36,059 nucleotides of DNA from Puniceicoccaceae bacterium K14 (GTDB lineage: Bacteria > Verrucomicrobiota > Verrucomicrobiia > Opitutales > Opitutaceae), in assembly GCA_022538095.1 (NCBI GenBank), contig JAKYXN010000054.1:1-36059 (forward strand), read 5' to 3'. A program made the position numbers and the translations under genes. The notes beneath the pieces were generated by a model that was given only the letters and a program-made list of their open reading frames with translations, did not search any database and had not been told where the DNA came from. Below are positions 26,041 through 34,635 of the stretch, piece after piece (positions within the stretch are counted from its first letter, which is position 1; each line of letters opens with the position of its first letter).

Positions 26041-27393
26041 ATGAGTTCGCCCAATGTCCTATTTGTAATTGCTGACGATCATAGGTTCAGCGCTATTGAA
26101 GCTCTCGGTCGGGAGTCGGTTGCGACTCCTTTCATCGACGAACTGATGAGCCAAGGGACAGCGATGAGCGGCGCTCGTATTATAGGTTCATGTCAAGGAG
26201 CTGTCTGCATACCTACTCGCGCTTCGATTCATACTGGAGTAAATCATTTCAAGAATGCTCCGCTCGATAATGATATGCCGGGTATGGCTCTTCGCCCGGA
26301 GCTGCCGTTGCTGGCGGAAGTTTTCCAGAAGTCTGGTTATCGTACATTTGCCACCGGAAAATGGCACAATGATCGGGCTAGCTTTAACCGTTCCTTCGAT
26401 TCTGGTAAGGCCATTTTTTTTGGCGGAATGGCGGATCACTTTGATACACCGCTTTGGGATTATGATCCGACGGGCGAGTATGGCATGGAGAGTTCGCGTA
26501 AGGAATCTAAGCACTCGACGGAAATTTTCTGCGATGCTGCAATTGATTTTATAGTACAACAGGATAAGGGGACCCCCTTTTTTGCTTACCTGGCGTTAAC
26601 TTCGCCTCATGATCCCAGAACCGCTCCCACTGAATATCATAGCTTGTACCCGGCTGAGTCTATCGATTTGCCATCCAACTTCACGCTGGAGCATCCATTT
26701 GACAATGGCGAGTTGGCGGTGCGCGACGAGTGTCTGGCAGCGCATCCAAGGAGCGAATCGGAGATTAAAAAGCATATCTCGGATTACTATGCGATGATTA
26801 CGCATCATGACCGTAACCTCTCGCGAGTTAATGCTGCTTTGGAGGCGATGGGCTTAGAAGATAACACGATCATCGTTTATATGGCGGACCATGGTCTGGC
26901 GGTGGGGCAGCATGGTTTGATGGGGAAGCAAAATGTTTATGATCATAGTATTCGTGTGCCCCTCATTGTAAAAGGGCCGGGAATAAAAGAGGGTCAAAAG
27001 CGTTCTGAATTGATATACAGCTACGACATCCACCCGACTTTGTTGGATATGTGTGGATTGGATCACTCATCAACCATTGAAGCGGAGAGCTTTTTCTCGG
27101 CACTCAGTGGGGATTCGTATCGTCCTCGTGAGACTTTGTATACGCATTATTGCGACAAGCAAGCAACTGTGACGGATGGTCGTTGGAAATTGATACGATA
27201 TTTCGAGCCTAGCTCGAATGGCCACCAGTGCGTGCGCCAGCAGCTCTTTGATTTAGAAAATGATCCTTATGAAACCTGTGATCGATCGGAAGAGGCGATA
27301 GCTAGGGCGATTATTGAAAGGCTCACTCAGGCGATGTTTGAATGGCAAACTCAATTAGGGGACCCTCTTGGGCGTTCAGAATCCGTTTGTTAG
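26041..27393 (+). CDS. Cys-type sulfatase (formylglycine-dependent), without signal peptide
   Basis: The 450-residue protein starts at the ATG at 26041 (MSSPNVLFVIADD); an in-frame TTG at 26008 is less likely. The metal-binding pair is Asp12-Asp13. The sulfatase signature CIPTR lies at residues 56-60, so Cys56 would be converted to formylglycine. MADHGLAVGQHGLMGK in the second half supplies further metal and sulfate ligands. It should remove sulfate esters from a sugar. It lacks any export signal, unlike most carbohydrate sulfatases, so it probably acts on imported oligosaccharides in the cytoplasm. No maturase is encoded in the window. It is the last gene of the plus operon and overlaps the convergent isomerase gene by 18 bases at the 3' end. 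Sulfatase family is certain; subfamily unknown. Confidence 0.93.
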   Translation: MSSPNVLFVIADDHRFSAIEALGRESVATPFIDELMSQGTAMSGARIIGSCQGAVCIPTRASIHTGVNHFKNAPLDNDMPGMALRPELPLLAEVFQKSGYRTFATGKWHNDRASFNRSFDSGKAIFFGGMADHFDTPLWDYDPTGEYGMESSRKESKHSTEIFCDAAIDFIVQQDKGTPFFAYLALTSPHDPRTAPTEYHSLYPAESIDLPSNFTLEHPFDNGELAVRDECLAAHPRSESEIKKHISDYYAMITHHDRNLSRVNAALEAMGLEDNTIIVYMADHGLAVGQHGLMGKQNVYDHSIRVPLIVKGPGIKEGQKRSELIYSYDIHPTLLDMCGLDHSSTIEAESFFSALSGDSYRPRETLYTHYCDKQATVTDGRWKLIRYFEPSSNGHQCVRQQLFDLENDPYETCDRSEEAIARAIIERLTQAMFEWQTQLGDPLGRSESVC

Positions 27394-28197
27394 CCTGATT
27401 AGAGTGGCTGCGTCTTCTCTTGCTTGAGCTAGGGTATCGTTCTTAACAAACTCGAGTAGGGCAAAGTGGTCTCGTCTCGTTTGAGAGGCGATTTTGAAGT
27501 ACTTTTTCCAGTGATTCTCACCGTCACTGAGGGGATGCCTGTGAAAGTCGTCTGGATACACAAGCGGGCGAATTGTTTCGTTAAGGGTGTTCGCTTCGTA
27601 AGAGCCGATTGTCCAATGATAGGTGTGCAATGTGCTTAAGCGGTCAATGAGGCCGATGAGACCGTGAAGTTTGTGTAGCAAATCGTATCCATGAGGGGGT
27701 TGCCACGAAAAAAAGACGTTGGGGTGGGGGACTCGTTTCGAAAAGGCGACTGCGTTCGCGCTGTTGTCAGTGAGTGACCCGCCGTGAAATTCGAAGGTAA
27801 TTGAGATGTCTTGCGCGGCGGCCATGTCGGCAATCCGATGAGTGTCATCGACTACTTTTTGGATATAGGAAGAATCGGCTTGAGAGGTATCTTTGTCTCC
27901 AGCCCAAACCCTTATCGCAGGGGCTCCTAGGGCGCTTGCGGACGCCAAGATGTCGTTGAACGACAGCCCTTCTGACTCGCTGATGCCAGCTCGATAGTAG
28001 GCGCCATAAGACGCGACTTCGAGACCAGTTGATCGAGTGAGGTTTCCGACTTTTTGAGCAGTTGAAATATCACCGGGTGGTACGTGTTCGCCGCCCCACC
28101 ATTCCATACCTTGGAGGCCGGTTTCGCTAGCGAATGCAATGATGCTTTCTGGAGAGTAGCGAGCGAGTGTGATAGTGCAAATTCCGGCTTTGATCAT
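27376..28197 (-). CDS. Sugar phosphate isomerase/epimerase-type TIM-barrel protein (AP-endonuclease 2 superfamily)
   Basis: This 273-residue protein matches the xylose-isomerase-like TIM-barrel superfamily. It has GICTITLARYSPESIIAFASE at the start, GLQGMEWWGGEHVPP on the second strand, APAIRVWAGDK, the metal-ligand strand ISITFEFHGG and the late HTYHWTIGSY. Members isomerise, epimerise or dehydrate sugars, inositols and keto-acids. Its ATG overlaps the TAA of the dehydrogenase (TAATG), so it belongs to the symporter-dehydrogenase-isomerase operon and is translated with it. The operon probably imports and converts one monosaccharide or sugar acid released from the glycan. Exact reaction not recognisable. 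Confidence 0.85.
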   Translation of the reverse strand: MIKAGICTITLARYSPESIIAFASETGLQGMEWWGGEHVPPGDISTAQKVGNLTRSTGLEVASYGAYYRAGISESEGLSFNDILASASALGAPAIRVWAGDKDTSQADSSYIQKVVDDTHRIADMAAAQDISITFEFHGGSLTDNSANAVAFSKRVPHPNVFFSWQPPHGYDLLHKLHGLIGLIDRLSTLHTYHWTIGSYEANTLNETIRPLVYPDDFHRHPLSDGENHWKKYFKIASQTRRDHFALLEFVKNDTLAQAREDAATLIRLTNGF

Positions 28198-29201
28198 TAT
28201 GAAACTACTTTGTTACGAAGAGGGCGGCCCGCTCTCCATCGTTCGAAATCTTCGATTATGAAGTCTGCCATTCGTTGTATTTCGTCGTTCGAACTGCCAG
28301 CTATGTGGCTCGTCATATAGACGTTTTCCAGTTGATAAAATGGACTTCCTATCGGAGGGGGCTCTGGGTGTTGGACGTCTAATAGCGCGTTTAAATCAGG
28401 GCGTTGTTTGAGTGTTTTGACGAGCCCTTCTTCATCTACCTGGGTACCTCGCCCTGTGTTTATGAATGTGGCGTCTTGTCTCATCGATTTGAAGTGGGAT
28501 TCCTTGAGTATCTTATAATTTTCTTTTGTCTCACAAAGGTGGTTACTGATGACGTATGATTGAGCGAATACCTCCTCGATGCTCACCAATTCGTGGATTC
28601 CCAATGTATGAGCATCGCCTGGGTTTTCGCTTAGTTCGGGGCTCACTGCGATCACGCGTAGGTTGAGAGGCTTCAGCAAGCTAAGTAGGTGACGACTCAC
28701 AAAGCCGACTCCAATGAGGCCGATAGTCTCGCCGTACGCTCCTTTGCCAACAGGCATATCGCTCTGTATCCACGGTCCTGTTTTGCAGAGCCGCATGTTT
28801 CGGTAGGCGCCTTTTAGTGAAAGAAGAATCTGAGCAAGGCAAAACTCTGCGACTGGAATGGCATTGGCCTCGATCGCATTTATTACTTTGATGCCTTTGT
28901 CCAGAAATGGCCTTGCAAAGTGGTCGACTGACCCACCTGCATAAAAGACGGCCTTTAAAGAAGGCATTTTTTCGATCATTTTCGCGTCAAGCGAAGGCAT
29001 GCCCCAACAGGAAAAAATTGCTTCTACTTGGCCAAGATTATCTATCTCGTCTTCAATGTTTTTGGACGTGATTCGAGTAGGATGCAGGTCGGTTTGTTTA
29101 GCGATGTGTTCGCAACGATCAGCTCCGTAGACGAATTCGACAATGTCCCCTTGGTGAAAAGAGACGTCATCGGCCATGATTACGGTTTTTATTTTACTCA
29201 T
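28197..29201 (-). CDS. D-isomer-specific 2-hydroxyacid dehydrogenase (NAD-dependent)
   Basis: This 334-residue protein has the D-2-hydroxyacid dehydrogenase layout. The dinucleotide motif GLIGVGFVSR is at 161-170. The catalytic residues are Arg251 in INTGRGTQVDE, Glu280 in DVQHPEPPP and His299 in MTSHIAGS. The family reduces 2-keto acids or oxidises D-2-hydroxyacids. In a carbohydrate locus, the substrate may be a sugar acid or a keto-deoxy product. It overlaps the symporter gene by 8 bases and the isomerase gene by one. The second residue of the usual GxGxxG is intact, with Ser169 in place of the last Gly, which is tolerated in the family. Family certain, substrate unknown. Confidence 0.93.
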   Translation of the reverse strand: MSKIKTVIMADDVSFHQGDIVEFVYGADRCEHIAKQTDLHPTRITSKNIEDEIDNLGQVEAIFSCWGMPSLDAKMIEKMPSLKAVFYAGGSVDHFARPFLDKGIKVINAIEANAIPVAEFCLAQILLSLKGAYRNMRLCKTGPWIQSDMPVGKGAYGETIGLIGVGFVSRHLLSLLKPLNLRVIAVSPELSENPGDAHTLGIHELVSIEEVFAQSYVISNHLCETKENYKILKESHFKSMRQDATFINTGRGTQVDEEGLVKTLKQRPDLNALLDVQHPEPPPIGSPFYQLENVYMTSHIAGSSNDEIQRMADFIIEDFERWRAGRPLRNKVVS

Positions 29202-30990
29202 ATAACCCGGTGGGGAGGCTCTTGCGTTTTTTCAAATAGATTCGATAGAGCATCGCTCCGATGCCAAAGATGATTCCGCCGACAAATAGAAAGCAAAGGC
29301 GACCCTCGATGGGGTTGGGGATAAGCATACCCAGCAAAGCGAATGTTCCGAATATTAAGCATATTATCCCGACAGTGCGGTATTGCATTTCGTCATGGTC
29401 GATTACGTCTTCTTTTTCGTGATCGATGGGCGTGTTCATCTTCTCGAAAAAGTGGTCGACCTGTTTGCGGTAGTCCGGGCTTGTCTTTTCGTAGAAGACT
29501 GAAGTGAAGAAAAACCAAGCGATGGATACGGCAAATACGATAACGGAGATATAAATGAATTCCGCGTCTGATGCTTCGAGCTTGTTGAGGGGGCTGCCGC
29601 CGCCAAATAGATTCTCAAGAAGCGAATCCGAAAGGCTCGCCTTGGCTAGCGCGCCTGCGAGTAGACCGACTAGGACAGTGCTCCAGCCAGACCACCCGGG
29701 AGTGCGTTTGTAGATGACGCCCAGAGCAATCGGAGTGATGGAAGGTACTAGAACCATCGAGTTGAGAACCTGGAAGATCTCGAACAGGTTCATTGAGCGG
29801 AGTTCATTGAAAGCGAGCCCTATGATGAGTGTTATGAAACCGAATACGAGGGTGAATATTCGTCCCATGAAGAGTTGTTTGCTCTCAGTCGCTTCGGTGG
29901 AAATATATTTTATATATACATTGCGCACGAAATAGCCGGCATTTCGATTGAGGGCTGAGTCCATGGAGGACATGGCTGCTGCGAACATCCCGCAGATCAA
30001 CAGTCCCATCATCCCTTGTGGGAGCGTAAGGAAGGCCATGGCGAGGAAAGCGCCTTCTTCCGGGATTTTCATATCAGGGAATATTGCGCTCATATCTGGA
30101 ATGATATTCGCGGCACACATGGCAGGGAGCTGCATGATTAGAGTGATCGGAATAATGGTTATCATAAAGCGCATGGCGATTGTGCCCCGCGCCTGTTTTC
30201 CATCTTTTACTAGCAAATATTTTCCGCCTTCTCCGTTCAGGTTCAGGGTTTGGAATGCGTTGCTCATCTGCATGACGAGTATCCACATGATTAGGATGCT
30301 CGGGCGAAGGTCCAAAGTGAAATCGAAGTGTCGATCTGGAAGAACGTTTTTTAAATTAGAGATTCCACCAATGTCTGATAGGCGGAGTGTGAAGAAGACA
30401 ACGACGAGTACGGTCAAAAACATCAATAGCCCTTGTACAAAGTCGCTTGCAGCGACCGCCCATTGCCCGCCGAAGAGGGACATAATCGTGACGATGGAGA
30501 CGATTCCAATCAATGTGATGGGTACGTTGATGCCTAAGGCGCCTGCGAAGAAAACAGCAGCTGCGTTGGCCCCTACGCCTCCCCAGAATAAGCCCATTGG
30601 CAAAATAAGGTAGACGAAGAACTGCTCGGTCCCAACGCCGAAACGCTGGGCCACCGCTTCGATTGTGGTTATGACTCGCATTTGGCGAAATCGTGGAGCC
30701 ATAAACCAAAGTATGGAGACTGAAATCAGTCCGCCAATCAACCATGTTAAAGGGAGAAGAAAGCCACTTTGGTAAACTTTTGCTGAGGCAGCCGTAAAGC
30801 TCCAGGTGCTTATGCTTGATATTATTGCGGACATGCCTGCGATCCACCAAAGCATGTTTCCGCCACCGCGGAAATAGTCGCTAGAATTCCGGTTGATTCG
30901 TCTAAATAGGAAGCCAATTCCTATTATGAAGGCGAAGTAAAAGCAGATTACGACCCAATCCCAGGAGTTTAGGTTAGTGTTAATATTCAT
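29194..30990 (-). CDS. Sodium:solute symporter (SSS/SLC5 family)
   Basis: This 598-residue inner-membrane symporter has about 14 helices. It starts with WDWVVICFYFAFIIGIGFLF and the family motif NSSDYFRGGGNMLWWIAGMSA. FAAAMSSMDSALNRNAGYFV is the conserved segment near helices 8-9 that contributes the sodium site. It imports a small solute such as a monosaccharide, sugar acid or inositol with sodium. It is the first gene of a three-gene operon with a dehydrogenase and an isomerase. A copy of the shared element lies 60 bp upstream, so it should be co-regulated with the glycan operons. Compared with the truncated symporter at the left edge, this one is complete and of usual length. Confidence 0.94.
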   Translation of the reverse strand: MNINTNLNSWDWVVICFYFAFIIGIGFLFRRINRNSSDYFRGGGNMLWWIAGMSAIISSISTWSFTAASAKVYQSGFLLPLTWLIGGLISVSILWFMAPRFRQMRVITTIEAVAQRFGVGTEQFFVYLILPMGLFWGGVGANAAAVFFAGALGINVPITLIGIVSIVTIMSLFGGQWAVAASDFVQGLLMFLTVLVVVFFTLRLSDIGGISNLKNVLPDRHFDFTLDLRPSILIMWILVMQMSNAFQTLNLNGEGGKYLLVKDGKQARGTIAMRFMITIIPITLIMQLPAMCAANIIPDMSAIFPDMKIPEEGAFLAMAFLTLPQGMMGLLICGMFAAAMSSMDSALNRNAGYFVRNVYIKYISTEATESKQLFMGRIFTLVFGFITLIIGLAFNELRSMNLFEIFQVLNSMVLVPSITPIALGVIYKRTPGWSGWSTVLVGLLAGALAKASLSDSLLENLFGGGSPLNKLEASDAEFIYISVIVFAVSIAWFFFTSVFYEKTSPDYRKQVDHFFEKMNTPIDHEKEDVIDHDEMQYRTVGIICLIFGTFALLGMLIPNPIEGRLCFLFVGGIIFGIGAMLYRIYLKKRKSLPTGLYE

Positions 30991-31049
30991 TGATAGAGGT
31001 AGTTTCTTTACCTCTGATCATTGCTGGCTGGAGAATATTGCAAACAAAT

Positions 31050-31078
31050 AAGTTAAAAATTAACAAAAATATTAACTT
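31050..31078 (-). promoter_or_regulatory. Shared operator-like element, copy 5 (upstream of symporter operon)
   Basis: In the gene direction it reads AAGTTAAT, six T/A-rich bases, GTTAAT, two bases, TTAACTT. Here the outer blocks AAGTTAA and TTAACTT are perfect inverted repeats, which reveals the dyad character of the element. It lies 60 bp before the symporter ATG. Confidence 0.65.
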
Positions 31079-31187
31079 GCTAGTGATCGGGTGGACTTGC
31101 GAGCGATTGTTAGCGTATTCAGAAATCTTGGAGATTGTATAGGTAAGCTAAATACACTTGCTTGAAGGAAGTGGCCTGAGCATTTTG

Positions 31188-31202
31188 TCTATCACTGATA
31201 GA
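31188..31202. promoter_or_regulatory. 15-bp palindrome resembling a TetR-type operator
   Basis: TCTATCACTGATAGA is a perfect dyad (TCTATCA-C-TGATAGA). Its inner 13 bases CTATCACTGATAG are the same as the core of the classical tet operator. It lies about 200 bp upstream of the symporter and 20 bp after the ATPase stop. No TetR-family gene is in the window, so it may be an operator for a distant regulator, part of the ATPase 3' end, or chance. Confidence 0.35.
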
Positions 31203-31222
31203 GCGGAATCAGAGAATATCGA

Positions 31223-32365
31223 CTAGGCTGTAGTAAGGCGTTTTTGGGAAACTTCGTCGAATAGGTGAGCGTTGTCGAAATTGAACCGAACGCGGGCAGT
31301 GGTTCCAGATTCGTATAGGCTAGTGGAGGAGAAGCGTGCAACTAATTGATGGCGTCCAGTGTTTAAGAAAATATTGGTTTCTGAACCCATGGGCTCGGAG
31401 ATTTCGACATTTAGACTGTGAATTTGCTCGGAGGTTGAGGCTTCAGTTGTATCCGTGACTTCCATGATGTGTTCAGGGCGTATACCGAAGACGGTGGGTT
31501 TGCCTATCTGCGATCTAGCGAGTTTTTCGAGACTATCATTTAATTTGAAAGAAAGTGTGCCGCCGTTAGCAGTATCTTCGACAAAGCGAAGGTCGGTACC
31601 TTTCTCTTCGATGTGGCCGTGGATTAGGTTCATTGGTGGAGTCCCAATGAAACCTGCAACGAATAGATTGATAGGTGAATTGTAGAGAGTGAGTGGTTTG
31701 GCTACTTGTTGAATAACGCCGTCTTTCATGACGCAGATACGATCACCCATGGTCATCGCTTCGATTTGGTCGTGCGTGACGTAGATCATCGTCGCATCCA
31801 GGCGTTCGTGCAGCTTGGCGATCTCAGTACGAGTTGATACGCGCATTTTTGCATCTAGGTTGGATAGGGGTTCGTCGAAGAGGAATACTTTGGGTTTGCG
31901 TACGATGGCGCGGCCTAGGGCGACGCGCTGGCGTTGCCCGCCAGAGAGCGCCATTGGCTTACGGTCGAGTAGGTCCTCGAGTCCCAACATCGCAGCAGCT
32001 TCATTGACTCTTTGCGCGATGTCTGCTTTTTTGTGTTTTCGAATTTTTAGGCCGAAGGCCATATTGTCGAAGACGGACATGTGTGGATAAAGAGCGTAAT
32101 TTTGGAAGACCATGGCGATGTCTCGGTCTTTGGGTAATTTGTTATTCACTACGTTTTGTCCGATAGAAATTGTTCCGTCAGTGACTTCCTCAAGTCCCGC
32201 GATCATTCTCAATGTAGTCGACTTGCCGCAGCCAGAAGGTCCAACGAGAACCATGAATTCCTTATCTTTTATCTCGAGGTCGATACCTTTTACGGCATGA
32301 AACGAGGGGCTATTTTTTGTCCCAGAATATTCTTTGGAGAGTGCGTTGAGAGTTACGGTTGCCAT
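31223..32365 (-). CDS. ugpC: Sugar ABC transporter ATP-binding protein, MsmK/UgpC/MalK type
   Basis: This 380-residue ATPase has Walker [10 protein letters not shown] (42-50), the Q-loop FQNYALYPH (Gln88), signature LSGGQ (140-144), Walker B FLFDEP (161-166) and switch His198. A C-terminal TOBE/OB regulatory domain follows (about 235-380; FGIRPEHIM). Such ATPases energise family-1 oligosaccharide importers and are often shared between several of them. It most likely serves the permeases at 19.2-21.0 kb, which have no ATPase of their own. It is divergent from the XylR-type regulator across an 88-bp gap, so that regulator may control it. The gene symbol reflects the common family name, not a proven glycerol-phosphate role. 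Confidence 0.95.
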   Translation of the reverse strand: MATVTLNALSKEYSGTKNSPSFHAVKGIDLEIKDKEFMVLVGPSGCGKSTTLRMIAGLEEVTDGTISIGQNVVNNKLPKDRDIAMVFQNYALYPHMSVFDNMAFGLKIRKHKKADIAQRVNEAAAMLGLEDLLDRKPMALSGGQRQRVALGRAIVRKPKVFLFDEPLSNLDAKMRVSTRTEIAKLHERLDATMIYVTHDQIEAMTMGDRICVMKDGVIQQVAKPLTLYNSPINLFVAGFIGTPPMNLIHGHIEEKGTDLRFVEDTANGGTLSFKLNDSLEKLARSQIGKPTVFGIRPEHIMEVTDTTEASTSEQIHSLNVEISEPMGSETNIFLNTGRHQLVARFSSTSLYESGTTARVRFNFDNAHLFDEVSQKRLTTA

Positions 32366-32453
32366 AATATGGGTGTACTTTGGAGCAGAAATTATGCGTT
32401 AGTCGATGTGATTTATATCGTAAAAACCGTCTGATTATACATGAAAATACGAC

Positions 32454-33635
32454 ATGCCAGAGTATCAGGTAAATATAGAGCGAAAGCGAATTGCATTGCT
32501 GTTATCTCCGTTGAATCTGCAACGTTTGGCTCCAGGATTGAGAGGTTTGGTAGGTCCGTTGTGTGAGTTCTGGCATATAAATACCCATCAGGATGAGTTC
32601 AGAGTGTTGCGAGATTTGGAGCGGTGGAATCCTGATGGGATTATTGCGGAAGCTGATCCGGTGCTTATGGAATCTGTGGTTTCGCTTGGAAAGCCATTGG
32701 TCTTTGCACCTGGTGAGTTGGTGGTGGAGGGGTTCGGTTGCGTTTCTGTAGATGAGCGAGCGATTGGTTCCCTTGCGGCGGAGCATTTGTTGGAAAGAGG
32801 GTATGCGGGTGCAGCATTCGTTGGGCATGATGATCCGATGGAAGTGTTGTGGCGGGATTCCTTTTGTTCGGTATTTAGCAAAGCTGGTATTAAATGTTCA
32901 GTATGGGGTTTGACTGGGAGATCGTATGCGCGGAATAACGAGTTTACTGGTACTCTTTCGAGGAGCTGTGTGAGATGGCTGGAGAGGTTGCCTCCGGGAC
33001 TAGGCATTTTTGCGTCTAGTGATGTGGCGGCGCGAACAGTGGTTGAGGCCTGTCGTGATTTGAGAATCGAAATCCCGGAGCAAATCGGTTTAATCACGTC
33101 TGAAGATGCTTCAGTTATGAGCGGCCTTATCTCCCCTGCACTTAGCCAAGTGTGTATTCCTTGGGTGAGGATTGGGCAGGAGGCTGGACAGTTGGTTTTG
33201 CGAATGATAAATGGTTCAGAGTGTACTCACCGTATTCAAGTTGAGCCAACCGGTGTGCGGGCTAGAGAGTCGACCCAGCGAATAAATTGTAGTAGTGGCT
33301 TGGTGGAAAAAGCTATTTCGATTATGCGTTCCGAGCTTTCGGTGCGTGGTAACCTTGATTGGCTTTGCCGAAATTTGTGTGTGAGTAGACGACGTTTGGA
33401 GAGAGAGTTTTCTACAAAAGGTTATTCGTCGCCAATGGCGTATTGGTTAGATTTGCGACTGGAAAGAGCTAGGGAATTACTGGTCGCAGACCCGAGTAAG
33501 ACGATCAAGGAGCTGGCCTCTTCATGTGGGTTTCCAAATGTTGATAGCTTATCAGGTCGGTTCAAGCGTACTTATGGTGAGGCACTTCGTGATTTTCGTA
33601 TGCGTTTGCGGGGTACTTATCGGGATCTTAGCTGA
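32454..33635 (+). CDS. XylR-type transcriptional regulator (LacI-like sensor + AraC DNA-binding domain)
   Basis: This 393-residue regulator combines a LacI/periplasmic-binding-like sensor (about 10-275; GCVSVDERAIGSLAAEHLLERG and IGLITSEDASVMSG) with a C-terminal AraC double helix-turn-helix (about 283-385; LDWLCRNLCVSRRRLEREF, then TIKELASSCGFPNVDSLSGR with FKRTYG). This is the XylR architecture found widely in Planctomycetes and Verrucomicrobiota sugar loci. It is divergent from the importer ATPase. A TTATAC at about 32435-32440 could be its -10 box. AraC-type proteins bind direct repeats, so it is a second candidate binder of the shared element, although no copy lies in its own promoter. 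Confidence 0.93.
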   Translation: MPEYQVNIERKRIALLLSPLNLQRLAPGLRGLVGPLCEFWHINTHQDEFRVLRDLERWNPDGIIAEADPVLMESVVSLGKPLVFAPGELVVEGFGCVSVDERAIGSLAAEHLLERGYAGAAFVGHDDPMEVLWRDSFCSVFSKAGIKCSVWGLTGRSYARNNEFTGTLSRSCVRWLERLPPGLGIFASSDVAARTVVEACRDLRIEIPEQIGLITSEDASVMSGLISPALSQVCIPWVRIGQEAGQLVLRMINGSECTHRIQVEPTGVRARESTQRINCSSGLVEKAISIMRSELSVRGNLDWLCRNLCVSRRRLEREFSTKGYSSPMAYWLDLRLERARELLVADPSKTIKELASSCGFPNVDSLSGRFKRTYGEALRDFRMRLRGTYRDLS

Positions 33636-34062
33636 GAATTTGGAAACGGTCCTACAGAGCCATTGATGAGTGATATAAGAATTCCGATACGTTGGGGCAT
33701 GATAGTTTCTTGTAAAGTGTGATCTATCATCGTGAGAGGGTTGAGTAATGAGCTAAGGCATTCATGTAGGTTCGTCATTGAAATTCCGTTATACGAAAGT
33801 GAGTCCAGTTATTGCGTTCGATTGCGAGTTAGTATTCGCATTTCTTAAAGTGATTTATCTGACTTGGGCGCAAAGAATTTGCGTGGCTGGCATCTTTGGG
33901 GTTAGGTGTGATGCCTTAACTCACCTTTGTTTGAGCCTACCCTATATCTATAGAAGCAAAGGTGTTGATCTGTGAGCGCTTTTGTAAGTTGAATTTTGAG
34001 CGAATAGCTAGCCTACAAGCATTTTTGGTTGATCTGATGTGGAATCGCATGAATTCTCCTGT
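33636..34062. other. Intergenic region, XylR-type regulator / redoxin
   Basis: No convincing gene is present in these 427 bases; a 65-codon frame at 33778-33975 has no recognisable features. The only structure I see is an inverted repeat, CACCTTTG (33922-33929) and CAAAGGTG (33957-33964), separated by 27 bases and without a T-run. Confidence 0.5.
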
Positions 34063-34635
34063 ATGGCTTGGACGCGATTTTTAGTGTTGGTTTTGTGTCT
34101 ATCAATCTCGCAATTGTGGGCGAGCGATAGAGCGTTACCTGAGGACTTGGAAGGGCGAGCTATTGATCCCTTTGAAGCTTCCAGCGCTAAAGTGATCGTG
34201 TTCGTATTCCTTGCGGAGGAGTGTCCGATCGCGAATCGCTATGTTCCTCGTTTAAACCGCTATGCCGCAAAGTATGGTGCAGGTGGCGTGTCATTCAGGG
34301 CGGTCTACGCGGATGAGAAATTATCAGTTGAGCGTATCCAAAAACACCAGAAAGATTATTCTCTAGAAATGCCTGTTTTGAGGGATGTCGATAAATGGTT
34401 GGTCGCGAAAACGGGAGTCAAGGTGACGCCGGAAGCTGCTGTTTATAATCGAAGTGAGAGCGGATTATACGAACTAGTTTACCTGGGTCGAATTGATGAT
34501 CAGTATCAAGATTTTGGGAAGTGGCGCCGAGAGCCTAATAAAAAGGAATTGGAAGAGGTCTTGGACGCTTTATTAGATGGAGAAATCCTTGCGTTTCGAG
34601 AGACCCGAGCTATCGGGTGCTATATCGGAGAATAG
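34063..34635 (+). CDS. Exported redoxin-family (thioredoxin-fold) protein
   Basis: The 190-residue protein from the ATG at 34063 has a signal peptide (MAWTRFLVLVLCLSISQLWA). A frame open to a GTG at 34039 adds only 8 residues. The thioredoxin-like fold shows VIVFVFLAEECPIANRYVPRLN, with a single Cys in the active-site position instead of a CxxC pair, and the later cis-Pro region VKVTPEAAVYN. This form (ECPIxNRY, C-terminal GCYI) is common in Planctomycetes and Verrucomicrobiota redoxins. It may be a periplasmic peroxide or thiol protein. The coding end contains a hairpin (ACCCGA-GCTA-TCGGGT, 34603-34618). Nothing links it to the glycan locus; it may mark the edge of it. Confidence 0.85.
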   Translation: MAWTRFLVLVLCLSISQLWASDRALPEDLEGRAIDPFEASSAKVIVFVFLAEECPIANRYVPRLNRYAAKYGAGGVSFRAVYADEKLSVERIQKHQKDYSLEMPVLRDVDKWLVAKTGVKVTPEAAVYNRSESGLYELVYLGRIDDQYQDFGKWRREPNKKELEEVLDALLDGEILAFRETRAIGCYIGE

